From an uncultured Clostridia bacterium (GTDB taxonomy: Bacteria; Bacillota; Clostridia; Oscillospirales; Acutalibacteraceae), in assembly GCA_946493765.1 (NCBI GenBank), contig CAMMAZ010000019.1:1-40796 (forward strand): a stretch of DNA of 40,796 nucleotides, in the 5' to 3' direction. The notes beneath the pieces were generated by a model. The model was not told where the DNA came from. It did not search any database and was given only the letters and a program-made list of their open reading frames with translations. The position numbers and the translations under genes were made by a program. Below are positions 1-9,095 of the stretch, in pieces. Numbering within the stretch: the first letter of the stretch is position 1; each line of letters starts with the position of its first letter.

Positions 1-88
1 CTCATTCACAAACAATTTAATATTTAATTTTGTCTAAACTTTGGGGTTCACTTCATAAAACGCCTCTTTTTTATATGTTTGGAAAGGA

Positions 89-655
89 TCAAAACGCCGA
101 ACTGCCTTTATCTGCAAACCGGATAATCAGCTCCGCAAAGCTTTCGTCGCTTTTTTGCATGCCCTGTGAAAGCCACTTTTTGATCACGCCGACACAGCCG
201 GTCAAAATGAAGGTGTAAATATATTCCGCGTCGTCCTGCGAAACGGACTTTTGCGCCGTCCACTCCGAGATAAACTGCTGCCGCACCAGCTGTGTGAGCA
301 TTTCCTGAAAATAGTTGTCCCCATGGTCGCCAAGCAGCACCCGGCAGATCTCCGCGTTTTTGCGGATATAGGAAAAAATTTTTGTGAGCATGTCTTTTGT
401 CGCGGGACTCGGCGAGATGCAGTCTCCGGTGATATACTGATGCACATCGAAAATCAATTCTTCTTCGATTTTGCGCAGCAGATCATATTGATCGGCGTAA
501 TGCGCGTAAAAGGTGGCGCGGTTGACGTCCGCCCCCTCGCAGATCTCTTTAATGGTGATCTTGGAAACCGGCTTTTCCTTTAAAAGAGCGACAAAGCTTT
601 CCTTGATCACCATTTTGGTATATTTGACCCGCCGGTCGGTCTTTTTCGTTTCCAT
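89..655 (-). CDS. TetR/AcrR-family transcriptional regulator
   Basis: Predicted DNA-binding repressor of 188 residues. Residues about 12-58 form a TetR-type helix-turn-helix (ITIKEICEGADVNRATFYAHY is the recognition region); the rest is a helical ligand/dimer domain of the clostridial TetR_C type. The start at 655 is chosen because an AGGTGAG ribosome binding site lies just upstream and because family members begin a few residues before the first helix; an upstream extension to 742 lacks such a site. It is divergently transcribed from the MMPL exporter at 841, whose promoter carries two inverted repeats, so it most likely represses that exporter and perhaps itself. The inducer cannot be read from sequence. 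Confidence 0.9.
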   Translation of the reverse strand: METKKTDRRVKYTKMVIKESFVALLKEKPVSKITIKEICEGADVNRATFYAHYADQYDLLRKIEEELIFDVHQYITGDCISPSPATKDMLTKIFSYIRKNAEICRVLLGDHGDNYFQEMLTQLVRQQFISEWTAQKSVSQDDAEYIYTFILTGCVGVIKKWLSQGMQKSDESFAELIIRFADKGSSAF

Positions 656-760
656 ATGCTCTCTCACCTGTTTCATAAAAAATTTACATTTTGATTTGTT
701 GATTTCCCGACAGATTATTGGGTTGTGTTGGCAAAACAGCAAAAGATAATAATCTGTTTG

Positions 761-815
761 TTGTGTTTATTTCACAATGTTAGTATACTATAAGTGTGAT
801 AATAAATCAACACTT
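761..815 (+). promoter_or_regulatory. Exporter promoter with two candidate TetR operators
   Basis: A promoter for the MMPL gene is visible: -35 TTGTGT at 761-766, a 17-bp spacer and -10 TATACT at 784-789. A perfect inverted repeat TTGTG-N7-CACAA covers the -35 (761-777), and a second, AAGTGT-N12-ACACTT, lies just past the -10 (792-815). Both are placed where a repressor would block transcription, and the neighbouring TetR gene is divergent. Which arm is the true operator is inference. Confidence 0.6.
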
Positions 816-840
816 TGTTTAATAAAAAGGAGGCGGGGAG

Positions 841-2904
841 ATGAACAGGCTGACCGGTAGCATAACGAAACACAAAAAAATGATCGTGGCTGTTTTTCTG
901 GTGCTGACGGCACTTTGCGGCGTTTTGTCCTTTTTCAATGTCACCAATGAGAACATGATCGACTATCTGCCGGACGACGCGCAGTCCACCGTCGCACTGG
1001 AGATCATGCAAGCGGAATTTAGCGGCGCACTGCCCAATGCCAGCGTGATGGTGCCAAACGTTTCCTTGACGCAGGCGTTGGCGTTTAAAGAAACGCTCAA
1101 AGGCATTGAAGGGGTGTCGGCGGTCACCTGGCTGGACGATGTGCTTGATTTGAAAACGCCGGTCGAAATGGCGGACCCCTCCCTTGTCGCCGCTTATTAC
1201 AAAGAGAATAACGCTTTGTTTTCCGTTGCGATCACCGACGGCTATGAAGCCGACGCGGTCAACGCGATCTATGAACAGTTTGGAGAGGATATTGCCGTGA
1301 CCGGCGAGGCTGCAAACATCGCCTATGGCGAATCGCTGGGCAGCAGCGAAGGCATGGGCGCGATGCTGGTGCTGGTGCCGCTGATTCTGCTGGTTTTGTT
1401 TTTGACCACTACTTCATGGATCGAACCGCTGCTGTATGTCGGCGCGATCGGTGTCGCAATCGTGATCAACGTGGGACTGACGGTGTTTTCCGGCGAGGTT
1501 TCCTATGTGACGATGACCGTGAGTCCTATTTTACAGCTTGCGGTTTCACTCGATTATTCCATTTTTCTGCTGCACAGCTTTGAAAATTTCCGGAAAACCG
1601 AACCGGATCCGGCTGTTGCCATGCAGCGCGCGATGCGCGCATCCTTTTCCTCCATTGCCGCGAGCGCTGCAACAACGCTGTTCGGCTTTGTCGCGCTGCT
1701 GTTCATGCGTTTTGAGATCGGACCGGACCTTGGCTTTCATCTGGTCAAGGGCATTTTGCTCAGTTACATTTCGGTGATGGTCTTTCTGCCTGCACTGACG
1801 CTGTGCGTTTATAAACTGTTGGACAAAACCCGCCACCGGCGCATTCTGCCAACGGGCAAGCGCGTTGGCCGTGCGCTTTTGAAAATCCGCATTCCCGCGT
1901 TGCTGCTGGCGCTTGTTGTGATCGTTCCCTGCTTTTTGGCGCAAAGCCGCAACAGCTTTATCTATGGCAACGGCGAGCCAACCGTTTCCTCGCGCTACGG
2001 CGCCGATACGCAAAAGATCAACGCCGTGTTCGGACGACAGACCAATCTTGTGATTTTGGTGCCAAAAGGCGACACGGCAAAGGAAACGGCGTTGTGTGAA
2101 GAACTGGGGGAATTGCAAAATGTGACCGGGGTGACGGCTTATGTCACGACCGTCGGCGCGCAGATCCCGGAAGAATATCTTTCTTCTTCGATCACCGGTA
2201 ATTTTTATTCGGAACATTATGCGCGCATCATTTTAACCTGCGATACTGCCGAGGAAGGACAAGCGGCATTCGCGCTGGTGGAAGCGGTGCAGGACGTTAC
2301 CGCCCGGTATTATGATACGTTTTACACCTGCGGGCAAAGCGCGAATCTTTATGATTTAAAGGAGGTTGTGTCGGCAGATAACACCCTTGTCAACCTGATC
2401 GCAGTGGTTGCGATTTTTCTCGTTCTCCTTTTGACCTTCCGATCGGCGACACTGCCGTTTTTATTGCTGACGGTGATCGAATCGGCGATCTGGATCAATC
2501 TGTCGGTGCCTTATTTTGCCGGCGATTCGTTGTCCTACATCGGGTATCTGGTCATCAACACCGTGCAGCTTGGCGCAACCATCGACTATGCGATTTTGCT
2601 GACCAACAGCTATTTGCAAAATCGGAAGACTGCCGGAAAAAAGCAGGCGATGGAAGCAGCATTGCGAAAAAATCTTTTATCGATTCTCGTTTCGGCGATC
2701 ACACTTGCCGGCGCGGGACTGTGTTTGTATTTTATTTCTTCCAACAGCATTGTGTCTGCGCTAGGCCTGCTGCTCGGCCGCGGCACCGCGCTTTCTTTCC
2801 TGCTTGTCGTGTGCGTGCTGCCGGCGCTGCTTTTGCTGTTTGATCCGATCATCGGCAAAACCACCTTTAAAGCTCGATTTTTCAAAGGAGGCGCAAAAAA
2901 ATGA
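841..2904 (+). CDS. MMPL/RND-family transporter
   Basis: Membrane exporter of 687 residues in the MMPL branch of the RND superfamily (proton-driven export of lipids or drugs). The protein shows the duplicated architecture of the family: a transmembrane helix near 13-33, an extracytoplasmic domain to about residue 170, a bundle of helices, then a second extracytoplasmic domain and a second bundle. Each bundle carries the related motif D-Y-x-I-x-L-x-x-S (DYSIFLLHSF and DYAILLTNSY), which contains the proton-relay aspartate. A strong AAGGAGG site precedes the ATG. The stop overlaps the start of the next gene (ATGA), so the two are translationally coupled. Substrate unknown; TetR control suggests a toxic amphiphile or cell-envelope lipid. 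Confidence 0.92.
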   Translation: MNRLTGSITKHKKMIVAVFLVLTALCGVLSFFNVTNENMIDYLPDDAQSTVALEIMQAEFSGALPNASVMVPNVSLTQALAFKETLKGIEGVSAVTWLDDVLDLKTPVEMADPSLVAAYYKENNALFSVAITDGYEADAVNAIYEQFGEDIAVTGEAANIAYGESLGSSEGMGAMLVLVPLILLVLFLTTTSWIEPLLYVGAIGVAIVINVGLTVFSGEVSYVTMTVSPILQLAVSLDYSIFLLHSFENFRKTEPDPAVAMQRAMRASFSSIAASAATTLFGFVALLFMRFEIGPDLGFHLVKGILLSYISVMVFLPALTLCVYKLLDKTRHRRILPTGKRVGRALLKIRIPALLLALVVIVPCFLAQSRNSFIYGNGEPTVSSRYGADTQKINAVFGRQTNLVILVPKGDTAKETALCEELGELQNVTGVTAYVTTVGAQIPEEYLSSSITGNFYSEHYARIILTCDTAEEGQAAFALVEAVQDVTARYYDTFYTCGQSANLYDLKEVVSADNTLVNLIAVVAIFLVLLLTFRSATLPFLLLTVIESAIWINLSVPYFAGDSLSYIGYLVINTVQLGATIDYAILLTNSYLQNRKTAGKKQAMEAALRKNLLSILVSAITLAGAGLCLYFISSNSIVSALGLLLGRGTALSFLLVVCVLPALLLLFDPIIGKTTFKARFFKGGAKK

Positions 2905-4721
2905 AAAGGCGTTTTTTCAAACCGGTTCTCTGTTTGCTGCTGACCGGCGCGATGCTGTTTTGGAACACCGCTGCGGCTGGCGCAACGGAAACGATGCAAA
3001 CGTCCGGCAGCACCGGTAACATAGCGGCCGCCGGAACGGTAACAGGCAAGGAAGAGGTGCTTTATGGCTTGCTGGACGCTGCCGGCGCCGTGCAGACAGT
3101 CTATGCCGTCAATGCGCTGGAGGTGACAGAGACTGGAACCGTCACGGATTTTGGCGCATATGACACGGTGAAAAATCTGACCGATACCGGAGAGATTGTC
3201 AATGAAAACGGCGCCGTTACCATGCAGGCGGATAAAGGCAGGTTTTATTACCAGGGCACTTTGCAGACAAAACAGCTGCCCTGGACGATTCACATTGCCT
3301 ACACGCTGGACGGGCAGACAGTCTCTCCCGACGAATTGGCCGGACAGTCCGGCGATCTTGTGATCTCCATTCAAACCGCACGCAATCAAGCGGCAAACGC
3401 CGTGTTTTATGAAAATTATCTATTGCAGATCAGTTTAACGCTTGCTACAGATACTTGTTCACAGATCACCGCACCGGGCGCGACGGTCGCCAGCGCCGGG
3501 GCAGACAAAATGGTCACCTTTACTGTTTTGCCGGGCACAAACGGCGACTTATCGGTATTGGCGAAGGTTGACGACTTTGAAATGGACGGCATTTCGATTT
3601 CCGCCGTGCCTTATACCATGGAAATCGATATCGGCGACACTTCCGAGTGGACCGGCGGTATCGAAACGTTAGCCGCCGCGGTCGGTGATTTGAACGACGG
3701 TGTGCAAACGCTGCAAAACGGCGCTGTGGCGTTGCAGCAAGGGATCGATGAACTGAGCACGGGCGGGGCGGTGTATCAGTCGGGCGTGCAAGCGCTGGCA
3801 GATGAATCGGAAACCCTGCGAAACGGGTCGGCACAGATTTTAGCGGCGCTGCAGGAAATGGAAGCGGCGCTGCCGTCGGCAGATGAATTGGATCTATCGA
3901 CGCTGCAATCGCTGCCGGAAGGACTTGCGACGTTGTCCGGCACCCTGTCAGGGCTTTCTGAGCAGATCAATGCGTTATCCGACAGTTATGCAACCGCATT
4001 GGCCGCGTTAGACAATGCGATCGCCGCCATTCCCGACACTGCCGTTTCCGATGAAGAGCTTGCCGCATTGCAGCAAAACAACCCGGACAGCGCGGCGCTT
4101 TCCACATTGCTCGAAACCTACCAGGCGGCACAGGCAGTCAAAGCGGTCTATACCGCCGTGTCTCCGGCGTTCACAGCGGTGCAGACCACCCTGCCGCAGT
4201 TTGCGTCTGCTTTGGAGCAGATGGGGCAGACGCTGCAAACCGCCGCCGGAGAAATGCAGACGGCGTTGGGCCTGTCCGGCGGGTTATCGGATCTTTTAAG
4301 CGGTTTGCGAACGCTGCAGCAGCAATATGCCGTGTTTGATCAAGGCCTTGCGGAATATACCGCCGGGGTGCAAACGGTAAGCGATAGCTACAGTGCGCTG
4401 CAAGCGGGACTGTCCGGCGTGCAGACGGGGGCCGGAGAACTTACCGGTGGCATGCAAACCTTTTCAAACGGGCTGTCCCAGCTAAACGACAGCACCGCCG
4501 CGCTGCCGCATCAGCTGGGCGACGCGATCGAGCAGATGACAAAGCAGTATAGCGGCGCTAATTTTTCCCCCGTTTCCTTTGTTTCAGAGAAAAATCAGAA
4601 TGTAACGGCGGTGCAGTTCGTCCTGCAAACGGCGGCGATCCAAAAACCGGTGAAAACGGTAACGCAAACGCCAAAAGAAAAGGAAACCTTCTGGGATCGG
4701 CTGCAAAACCTGTTTTCTTAA
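2901..4721 (+). CDS. Secreted coiled-coil partner of the MMPL exporter (YhgE/Pip-like)
   Basis: A 606-residue exported protein. The first 28 residues look like a signal peptide (basic start, hydrophobic core, small residues before the predicted cut). From about residue 255 onward it is built of heptad-like repeats rich in L, A, Q and G, with phrases such as LNDGVQTLQNGAVALQQGI and TGGMQTFSNGLSQL, the pattern seen in YhgE/Pip-type proteins that accompany MMPL transporters in Firmicutes. No clear C-terminal membrane anchor is seen, unlike full YhgE. It overlaps the transporter gene by 4 bp and is followed by a terminator, closing a two-gene operon. Its role is probably an extracytoplasmic assembly or adaptor part of the exporter (inference). 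Confidence 0.75.
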   Translation: MKRRFFKPVLCLLLTGAMLFWNTAAAGATETMQTSGSTGNIAAAGTVTGKEEVLYGLLDAAGAVQTVYAVNALEVTETGTVTDFGAYDTVKNLTDTGEIVNENGAVTMQADKGRFYYQGTLQTKQLPWTIHIAYTLDGQTVSPDELAGQSGDLVISIQTARNQAANAVFYENYLLQISLTLATDTCSQITAPGATVASAGADKMVTFTVLPGTNGDLSVLAKVDDFEMDGISISAVPYTMEIDIGDTSEWTGGIETLAAAVGDLNDGVQTLQNGAVALQQGIDELSTGGAVYQSGVQALADESETLRNGSAQILAALQEMEAALPSADELDLSTLQSLPEGLATLSGTLSGLSEQINALSDSYATALAALDNAIAAIPDTAVSDEELAALQQNNPDSAALSTLLETYQAAQAVKAVYTAVSPAFTAVQTTLPQFASALEQMGQTLQTAAGEMQTALGLSGGLSDLLSGLRTLQQQYAVFDQGLAEYTAGVQTVSDSYSALQAGLSGVQTGAGELTGGMQTFSNGLSQLNDSTAALPHQLGDAIEQMTKQYSGANFSPVSFVSEKNQNVTAVQFVLQTAAIQKPVKTVTQTPKEKETFWDRLQNLFS

Positions 4722-4754
4722 AAAAGGATCCCGGGCAGACAAAACAGAAAAAAT

Positions 4755-4787
4755 CGGCTGTTGCTTTTGGCAACAGCCGGTTTTTTT
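4755..4787. terminator. Bidirectional intrinsic terminator
   Basis: A 10-bp perfect stem (CGGCTGTTGC / GCAACAGCCG, 4755-4764 and 4770-4779) with a 5-nt loop is followed by seven T on the plus strand. On the minus strand the same hairpin is followed by a T-rich tract, so it can end both the exporter operon and the convergent small membrane protein gene. Confidence 0.9.
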
Positions 4788-4797
4788 GTTCACAAGG

Positions 4798-5040
4798 TTA
4801 TTCTTCTTCGTCGTTTGCCGGTGTTTCTTCCGATTCGGACACAGCCTCCGGGTCCGCGCCCATTTCGTCGAAATCGTCGTCAAACTCGTCATAGCAATCA
4901 CATTCAATATATTTATTCAGCCGTTTCTTTTCAACGATTTTCATAATAAAATACACGGCGGATGCAATTGCCGCAGCAGCGATAACGACTCCGGAAACAA
5001 TAGCAAACAAGCGACTTTTTTCATTGTTGCTCTTACACAT
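4798..5040 (-). CDS. Small membrane-anchored acidic protein, unknown function
   Basis: An 80-residue protein with a short polar N-terminus, one transmembrane helix (about residues 11-34: LFAIVSGVVIAAAAIASAVYF), a basic stretch (KIVEKKRLNKY) and a very acidic cytoplasmic tail rich in D and E. The start at 5040 is supported by AAAGGAGA eight bases upstream; a longer frame upstream has no such site. The positive-after-helix layout suggests the acidic tail is cytoplasmic. No known domain is recognised. It ends against the shared terminator at 4755-4787. Confidence 0.7.
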   Translation of the reverse strand: MCKSNNEKSRLFAIVSGVVIAAAAIASAVYFIMKIVEKKRLNKYIECDCYDEFDDDFDEMGADPEAVSESEETPANDEEE

Positions 5041-5164
5041 ATCACAAATCTCCTTTTTATAAATATATTGTAACCTTATCATACGCTTTAATTCTAAAAA
5101 AGTCAATAAAAAATTTAAAGCGCATGCTCTTAAACACGGAAAAATTCCGAATTGGATGCTTGCA

Positions 5165-5197
5165 AAAATGAAAAAGCACGGAAAAACGCCGTGCTTT
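5165..5197 (-). terminator. rpsT terminator
   Basis: A 9-bp stem (5173-5181 with 5189-5197, AAAGCACGG / CCGTGCTTT) lies immediately after the rpsT stop codon on the minus strand and is followed there by TTCATTTTT. Confidence 0.8.
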
Positions 5198-5200
5198 CAT

Positions 5201-5461
5201 TTAGTTTGCCTGATTGAGTTTTTTCGCAAGCGCGGATTTTCTTCTTGCCGCGGTATTTTTGTGCAAAAGACCTTTTGCAGCCGCCATATCGACTTTTTTG
5301 ATCGCCAATCTGATTTCTTCCGCCTTGTTGTCCGCGTTCGCTTCCACTGCCGCGTTCGCTTTTTTGATCTGGGTTTTCAGCGCAGAATTATACGCTTTGT
5401 TGCGCTGTGTTTTCACAGCAATCACCTTCACGCGTTTTTTCGCAGATTTAATGTTCGGCAT
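5201..5461 (-). CDS. rpsT: 30S ribosomal protein S20
   Basis: An 86-residue basic protein beginning [13 protein letters not shown], the hallmark N-terminus of bacterial S20, and continuing with the three-helix, lysine/alanine-rich pattern ([15 protein letters not shown] at the C-terminus). S20 binds 16S rRNA early in 30S assembly. The start at 5461 is set by homology and by a strong AAGGAGGTG site; an in-frame ATG nine codons upstream is ignored. It has its own promoter (5578-5606) and terminator. It stands next to gpr, an arrangement common in Firmicutes, though the two genes are divergent here. Confidence 0.97.
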   Translation of the reverse strand: MPNIKSAKKRVKVIAVKTQRNKAYNSALKTQIKKANAAVEANADNKAEEIRLAIKKVDMAAAKGLLHKNTAARRKSALAKKLNQAN

Positions 5462-5534
5462 GGACGTTACACCTCCTTGCATGTGCAATCCCTACATCTA
5501 GAACGATTGCCCGATGGAATATCTACCTGTTGTA

Positions 5535-5606
5535 TTTACGGGTATTTTGACCCTTCCGTAAATAACCTGTACGAGTTATCATACCACTTTTTCGCCGAAA
5601 TTGCAA
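5535..5606 (-). promoter_or_regulatory. rpsT promoter and leader hairpin
   Basis: On the minus strand: -35 TTGCAA (5601-5606), 17-bp spacer, -10 TATGAT (5578-5583). The roughly 110-nt leader contains an imperfect hairpin (TTTACG paired with CGTAAA, 5535-5562, with an inner GGT/ACC pairing). Some S20 genes are autoregulated through their leaders; whether this hairpin does so is not shown by sequence. Confidence 0.6.
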
Positions 5607-5691
5607 GCCTTTTTTTCGGTTAGCTTAGAATTTTCTCATGAAAATGAAAAATAATAATTTAAAATCGAATTGCAGAAAGGCGCGATACCGC

Positions 5692-6543
5692 ATGAATTTC
5701 AGAACAGACCTTGCCATTGAACGCCGGGAAGTGGTGCAGCACCCGGACGATGGGCTGTCTGTTGACGAGCTGGATGTCGGGGATGTGAAGATCACCCGGA
5801 TCCGTGTGCTCAATGCCGACGGGGAACGGGAAATGCAAAAACCGATCGGCAACTATATCACCATCGAAACGCCGCCGTTTATCAGGGAAGCGGTGATCGA
5901 TCCCAATCATTTAAGCGCGGTGAAAAGCGAAATTGCAAGACTGCTGCCCGAAAAGGGAACGGTTTTAGTCTGTGGGATCGGTAACACCGACATCACCCCC
6001 GACGCGCTGGGACCGAAAACCGCGTCGCTGATTTTGGCAACGCGTCATATTTCCGGAGAAATCGCACGGTCGGCGGGACTGGGAGAATTGCGGCCGGTGG
6101 CGGTGGTAGCGCCCGGCGTGCTGGGACAGACCGGCATGGAAACCGGCGAGATGCTCACCGGCATTATCGAACGCATCAAACCCAGTGCCGTGATCGCGGT
6201 GGATGCACTGGCTTCCCGCCGTTTGCAGCGGCTGGGGTGCACCATCCAGATCGCCGATACCGGCGTCACACCCGGTTCGGGTGTGGGAAACGCGCGCTTG
6301 GAGCTGAGCCGGAAAACGCTCGGCATTCCGGTGATCGCCGTCGGCGTGCCGACGGTGGTGGATGCACAGACAATGGTGCGCGACCTGACCGGCGCGGACT
6401 GTGAAAAACAGGCCAGCCGCATGGTGGTCACCCCGAAGGAGATCGACCTGCTCATCGAACGGGCATCCCGCTTGATCGCACATGGGATCAACTGCGCATT
6501 GCAGCCGCATATCGATCCGGACGAGCTGCTGCTGCTTGTCTGA
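5692..6543 (+). CDS. gpr: Germination protease GPR (spore endopeptidase)
   Basis: A 283-residue member of the GPR (peptidase A25) family. It is made in the forespore as a zymogen and degrades small acid-soluble spore proteins at germination. The N-terminus MNFRTDLAIERRE matches the family start (RTDLA), close to where zymogen self-cleavage happens. Other signature stretches are VLVCGIGNTDITPDALGPK and VVAPGVLGQTGMET, followed by VIAVDALASR and IADTGVTPGSGVGN. Start 5692 is chosen over an ATG 18 codons earlier because the family begins here and AGAAAGG lies upstream. A forespore-type promoter could not be assigned with confidence. Its presence marks the host as a spore former. Confidence 0.96.
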   Translation: MNFRTDLAIERREVVQHPDDGLSVDELDVGDVKITRIRVLNADGEREMQKPIGNYITIETPPFIREAVIDPNHLSAVKSEIARLLPEKGTVLVCGIGNTDITPDALGPKTASLILATRHISGEIARSAGLGELRPVAVVAPGVLGQTGMETGEMLTGIIERIKPSAVIAVDALASRRLQRLGCTIQIADTGVTPGSGVGNARLELSRKTLGIPVIAVGVPTVVDAQTMVRDLTGADCEKQASRMVVTPKEIDLLIERASRLIAHGINCALQPHIDPDELLLLV

Positions 6544-6561
6544 CCGCTTTTTTATAAAAGC

Positions 6562-6590
6562 AAAACCCGCCGGCAGCATCCTACCGGCGG
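6562..6590 (-). terminator. Terminator for the Zn/Cd ATPase operon, shared with gpr
   Basis: Stem CCGCCGG (6567-6573) with CCGGCGG (6584-6590). On the minus strand it is followed by GGGTTTTGCTTTT, a usable U tract for the leftward ATPase operon; the plus-strand tail after gpr is weaker. Confidence 0.65.
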
Positions 6591-6607
6591 TTCAAAATAT
6601 GGTTCGA

Positions 6608-8494
6608 TTAAAGTTTTTTAACAAACAGCGCGCGAATCGCGTTGAGAACGGCGATCACCATCACACCGACGTCCGCAAAAATCGCTAACCACATATTGGC
6701 GAGCCCCAATGCGCCCAGCGCCAAACAAATCAATTTGATACCGATGGCAAACACGATGTTCTGGTAAACGATCCGCAGGCATTTGCGGGAGATTTTGATC
6801 GCCTTGGCAATTTTCATGGGATCATCGTCCATCAACACCACGTCCGCCGCCTCGATCGCCGCGTCGGAACCCATGGCGCCCATGGCGATGCCGATATCCG
6901 CTCGGCGCAGCACCGGCGCGTCGTTGATGCCGTCGCCGACAAACGCTAACTTTGCCTTTTCGGGCTTTGATTTTAATAGTTCTTCCACCTTTTCCACCTT
7001 ACCGGCAGGGAGCAGTTCGCTGTAAACCTCGTCGAGTCCCAACGTGCTTCCCACCTGGTCGGCCACCTTTTTGGCGTCGCCGGTGAGCATGACGGTTTTT
7101 TGGATCCCCGCCGTTTTCAAAGCGGCGATCGCCTGCTCGGCATCGGGTTTGACAACGTCGGAAATGACAATGTGTCCGGCATATTGACCGTCCACCGCCA
7201 TGTGGATGATCGTCCCGGCGCTGTGGCAGCTGATATACCGGATTCCCAGCCGTTCCATCAGTTTATCATTGCCTGCGGCAACGGTAACGCCGTCCACCTT
7301 TGCGATCACGCCGTTGCCGCTGATTTCCTGTATGTCCGACACGCGGCTGCGGTCGATTTCCTTGCCGTAGGCGCGCTGGAGACTTTTGCTGATCGGATGG
7401 GACGATGCGCTTTCCGCCAACGCCGCATATTCCAGCAGCTTGGCGTTTTCCATTTCACTGTGATGAATGCCGTCCACTTCAAAAACGCCTTTTGTCAAAG
7501 TCCCCGTCTTATCAAACACAACGATTTTGGTTTGTGACAGCGTTTCCAGATAGTTGGAGCCTTTGACTAAGATCCCTGCGTTGCTCGCGCCGCCGATACC
7601 GGCGAAAAAGGAAAGGGGAATGCTGATGACCAATGCGCAGGGGCAGGAGATAACAAGAAAGGTCAGCGCGCGGTAGATCCACACGTCCCACCCTGCGGCA
7701 AGACCCATTACCAGCATGCGGAAAACCGGCGGGAGCACCGCCAGCGCCACGGCGGCAATGCACACCGCAGGGGTATAGACCCTGGCAAATTTGGAAATAA
7801 AGTCCTCCGATTTGGATTTGCGGGAACTGGCGTTTTCCACAAGATCCAGAATTTTTGAAACGGTGGATTCGCCGAATTCCTTTGTTGTCCGGATTTTTAA
7901 AACACCGGTCATGTTGATGCAGCCGCTGATGATTTCGTCGCCCGCCTTAACGTCCCGCGGCAGGCTTTCGCCGGTCAGGGCGGATGTGTTCAGGTTGGAT
8001 GATCCATCCGTTACCACGCCGTCGATCGGCACCTTTTCACCCGGCTGCACCACGATCACACTGCCAATTTCCACTTCATCCGGATCGATCCGTTCCAATT
8101 TTCCGTCCCGTTCGATATTGGCGTAATCCGGCCGGATGTCCATCAGCTCGCTGATATTGCGGCGGCTTTTGCCAACGGCATAGCTTTGAAACCACTCGCC
8201 GATCTGGTAAAACAGCATGACAGCGATGGCTTCGGTGTAATCACCGCTTTGTTCATACAGCGCTAATGCGATCGCACCCACGGTGGCAATCGCCATTAAA
8301 AAGTTTTCGTCAAAGATCTGCCGGTTTTTGATCCCCTTCAACGCCTTGATCAGAATATCATAGCCGATGATTAAATAAGGGATCAAATAAAGGCTAAACC
8401 GCAGCCAACCGGTTGCCGGAATGAAGTGCAAAGCGATCAGCAGCACCGCGGCCAGCAGAATGCGAACCAGCATTTTTTTCTGCTTTTTATTCAT
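6608..8494 (-). CDS. cadA: Zn/Cd/Pb-type P1B-ATPase efflux pump
   Basis: A 628-residue heavy-metal P-type ATPase that exports divalent soft metals at the cost of ATP. Visible landmarks: actuator loop TGES at 174-177, transmembrane metal site CPC at 284-286, phosphorylation site DKTGTLTKG with D328, the HP motif (SSHPISKS), and the hinge GDGINDAP. The last membrane helices carry K...DVG (IGIKLICLAL and FADVGVM), typical of the Zn/Cd/Pb (P1B-2) subgroup, not the copper one. There is no N-terminal HMA domain; a separate HMA protein is encoded just upstream in the same operon and probably supplies that function. AAGGAGGC precedes the ATG. Confidence 0.93.
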   Translation of the reverse strand: MNKKQKKMLVRILLAAVLLIALHFIPATGWLRFSLYLIPYLIIGYDILIKALKGIKNRQIFDENFLMAIATVGAIALALYEQSGDYTEAIAVMLFYQIGEWFQSYAVGKSRRNISELMDIRPDYANIERDGKLERIDPDEVEIGSVIVVQPGEKVPIDGVVTDGSSNLNTSALTGESLPRDVKAGDEIISGCINMTGVLKIRTTKEFGESTVSKILDLVENASSRKSKSEDFISKFARVYTPAVCIAAVALAVLPPVFRMLVMGLAAGWDVWIYRALTFLVISCPCALVISIPLSFFAGIGGASNAGILVKGSNYLETLSQTKIVVFDKTGTLTKGVFEVDGIHHSEMENAKLLEYAALAESASSHPISKSLQRAYGKEIDRSRVSDIQEISGNGVIAKVDGVTVAAGNDKLMERLGIRYISCHSAGTIIHMAVDGQYAGHIVISDVVKPDAEQAIAALKTAGIQKTVMLTGDAKKVADQVGSTLGLDEVYSELLPAGKVEKVEELLKSKPEKAKLAFVGDGINDAPVLRRADIGIAMGAMGSDAAIEAADVVLMDDDPMKIAKAIKISRKCLRIVYQNIVFAIGIKLICLALGALGLANMWLAIFADVGVMVIAVLNAIRALFVKKL

Positions 8495-8533
8495 GGGGAT
8501 GCCTCCTTCTTCGGATACATTGCAGCAAAACCG

Positions 8534-8752
8534 TTAAAAATAAATCTCGCAGTCATCCTCAACTTTTTTGCAGTTTTTGCGGACCGTTTCCATCACGGTT
8601 TTGGGGTCCTGCCCTTCCTCAAATTCCACATTCATCTTCAGCGTCATAAAATTGACGGTCGCGTCCTTGACACCGGACGTTTTCCGGGCGGCTTCCTCCA
8701 TTTTGTTTGCGCAATTGGCGCAGTCGACTTCAATTTTATATGTTTTTTTCAT
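8534..8752 (-). CDS. Free-standing HMA metal-binding protein
   Basis: A 72-residue ferredoxin-like HMA domain with the metal-binding motif DCANCANK (CxxC at residues 12-15) near the N-terminus and a second possible ligand cysteine in the C-terminal EDDCEIYF. It lies 39 bp upstream of the Zn/Cd ATPase that lacks its own HMA domain, with a good AAAGGAGC site, so it likely works as a detached regulatory or chaperone domain of that pump. The acidic residues around the cysteines and the C-terminal cysteine fit a Zn/Cd/Pb site more than a copper chaperone; this specificity is inference. Confidence 0.88.
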   Translation of the reverse strand: MKKTYKIEVDCANCANKMEEAARKTSGVKDATVNFMTLKMNVEFEEGQDPKTVMETVRKNCKKVEDDCEIYF

Positions 8753-8787
8753 AGCGCGCAGCTCCTTTTAAAATGTTTTAATAATTT

Positions 8788-8840
8788 AACGATTGCTTAA
8801 TCGTTTATTTTAGTATAGTCAGCTTTTTTGCGAAAGTCAA
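8788..8840 (-). promoter_or_regulatory. Promoter and candidate ArsR/SmtB operator of the Zn/Cd ATPase operon
   Basis: Minus-strand promoter: -35 TTGACT (8835-8840), 17-bp spacer, -10 TATACT (8812-8817). Directly downstream of the -10 lies an inverted repeat AACGAT-N6-ATCGTT (8788-8805), in the place where ArsR/SmtB repressors usually bind. The only ArsR-type gene seen nearby is at 12126-12491. Confidence 0.7.
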
Positions 8841-9095
8841 TGTTTTTTTGCAGTTGCTGCCGTTTGGAATAAAAGTGTTTCTTTTTGGGGCAATTTTTTC
8901 CCTTTTCGGTTGGTTAGATGATTGATTTTTCAATTTGTATTGGTGGCAAGGGCTTGCATTACCGGAAAAATGCTGGTATCATAAAAGTGATGGCAGCGGG
9001 TGTGCTGCAAACCAACCGCACCGGCCGGCACTGTTGGAAAATTTCCATTTGGGCGAAAAACTGTTCCAAACGGGCGATACAAAAAAGGAACGCCA

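Noticed and set aside
5620..5691. A forespore sigma-G type promoter before gpr.
   Set aside because: GAATT and AT-rich boxes are present, but no pair fits the consensus and spacing well enough to call.
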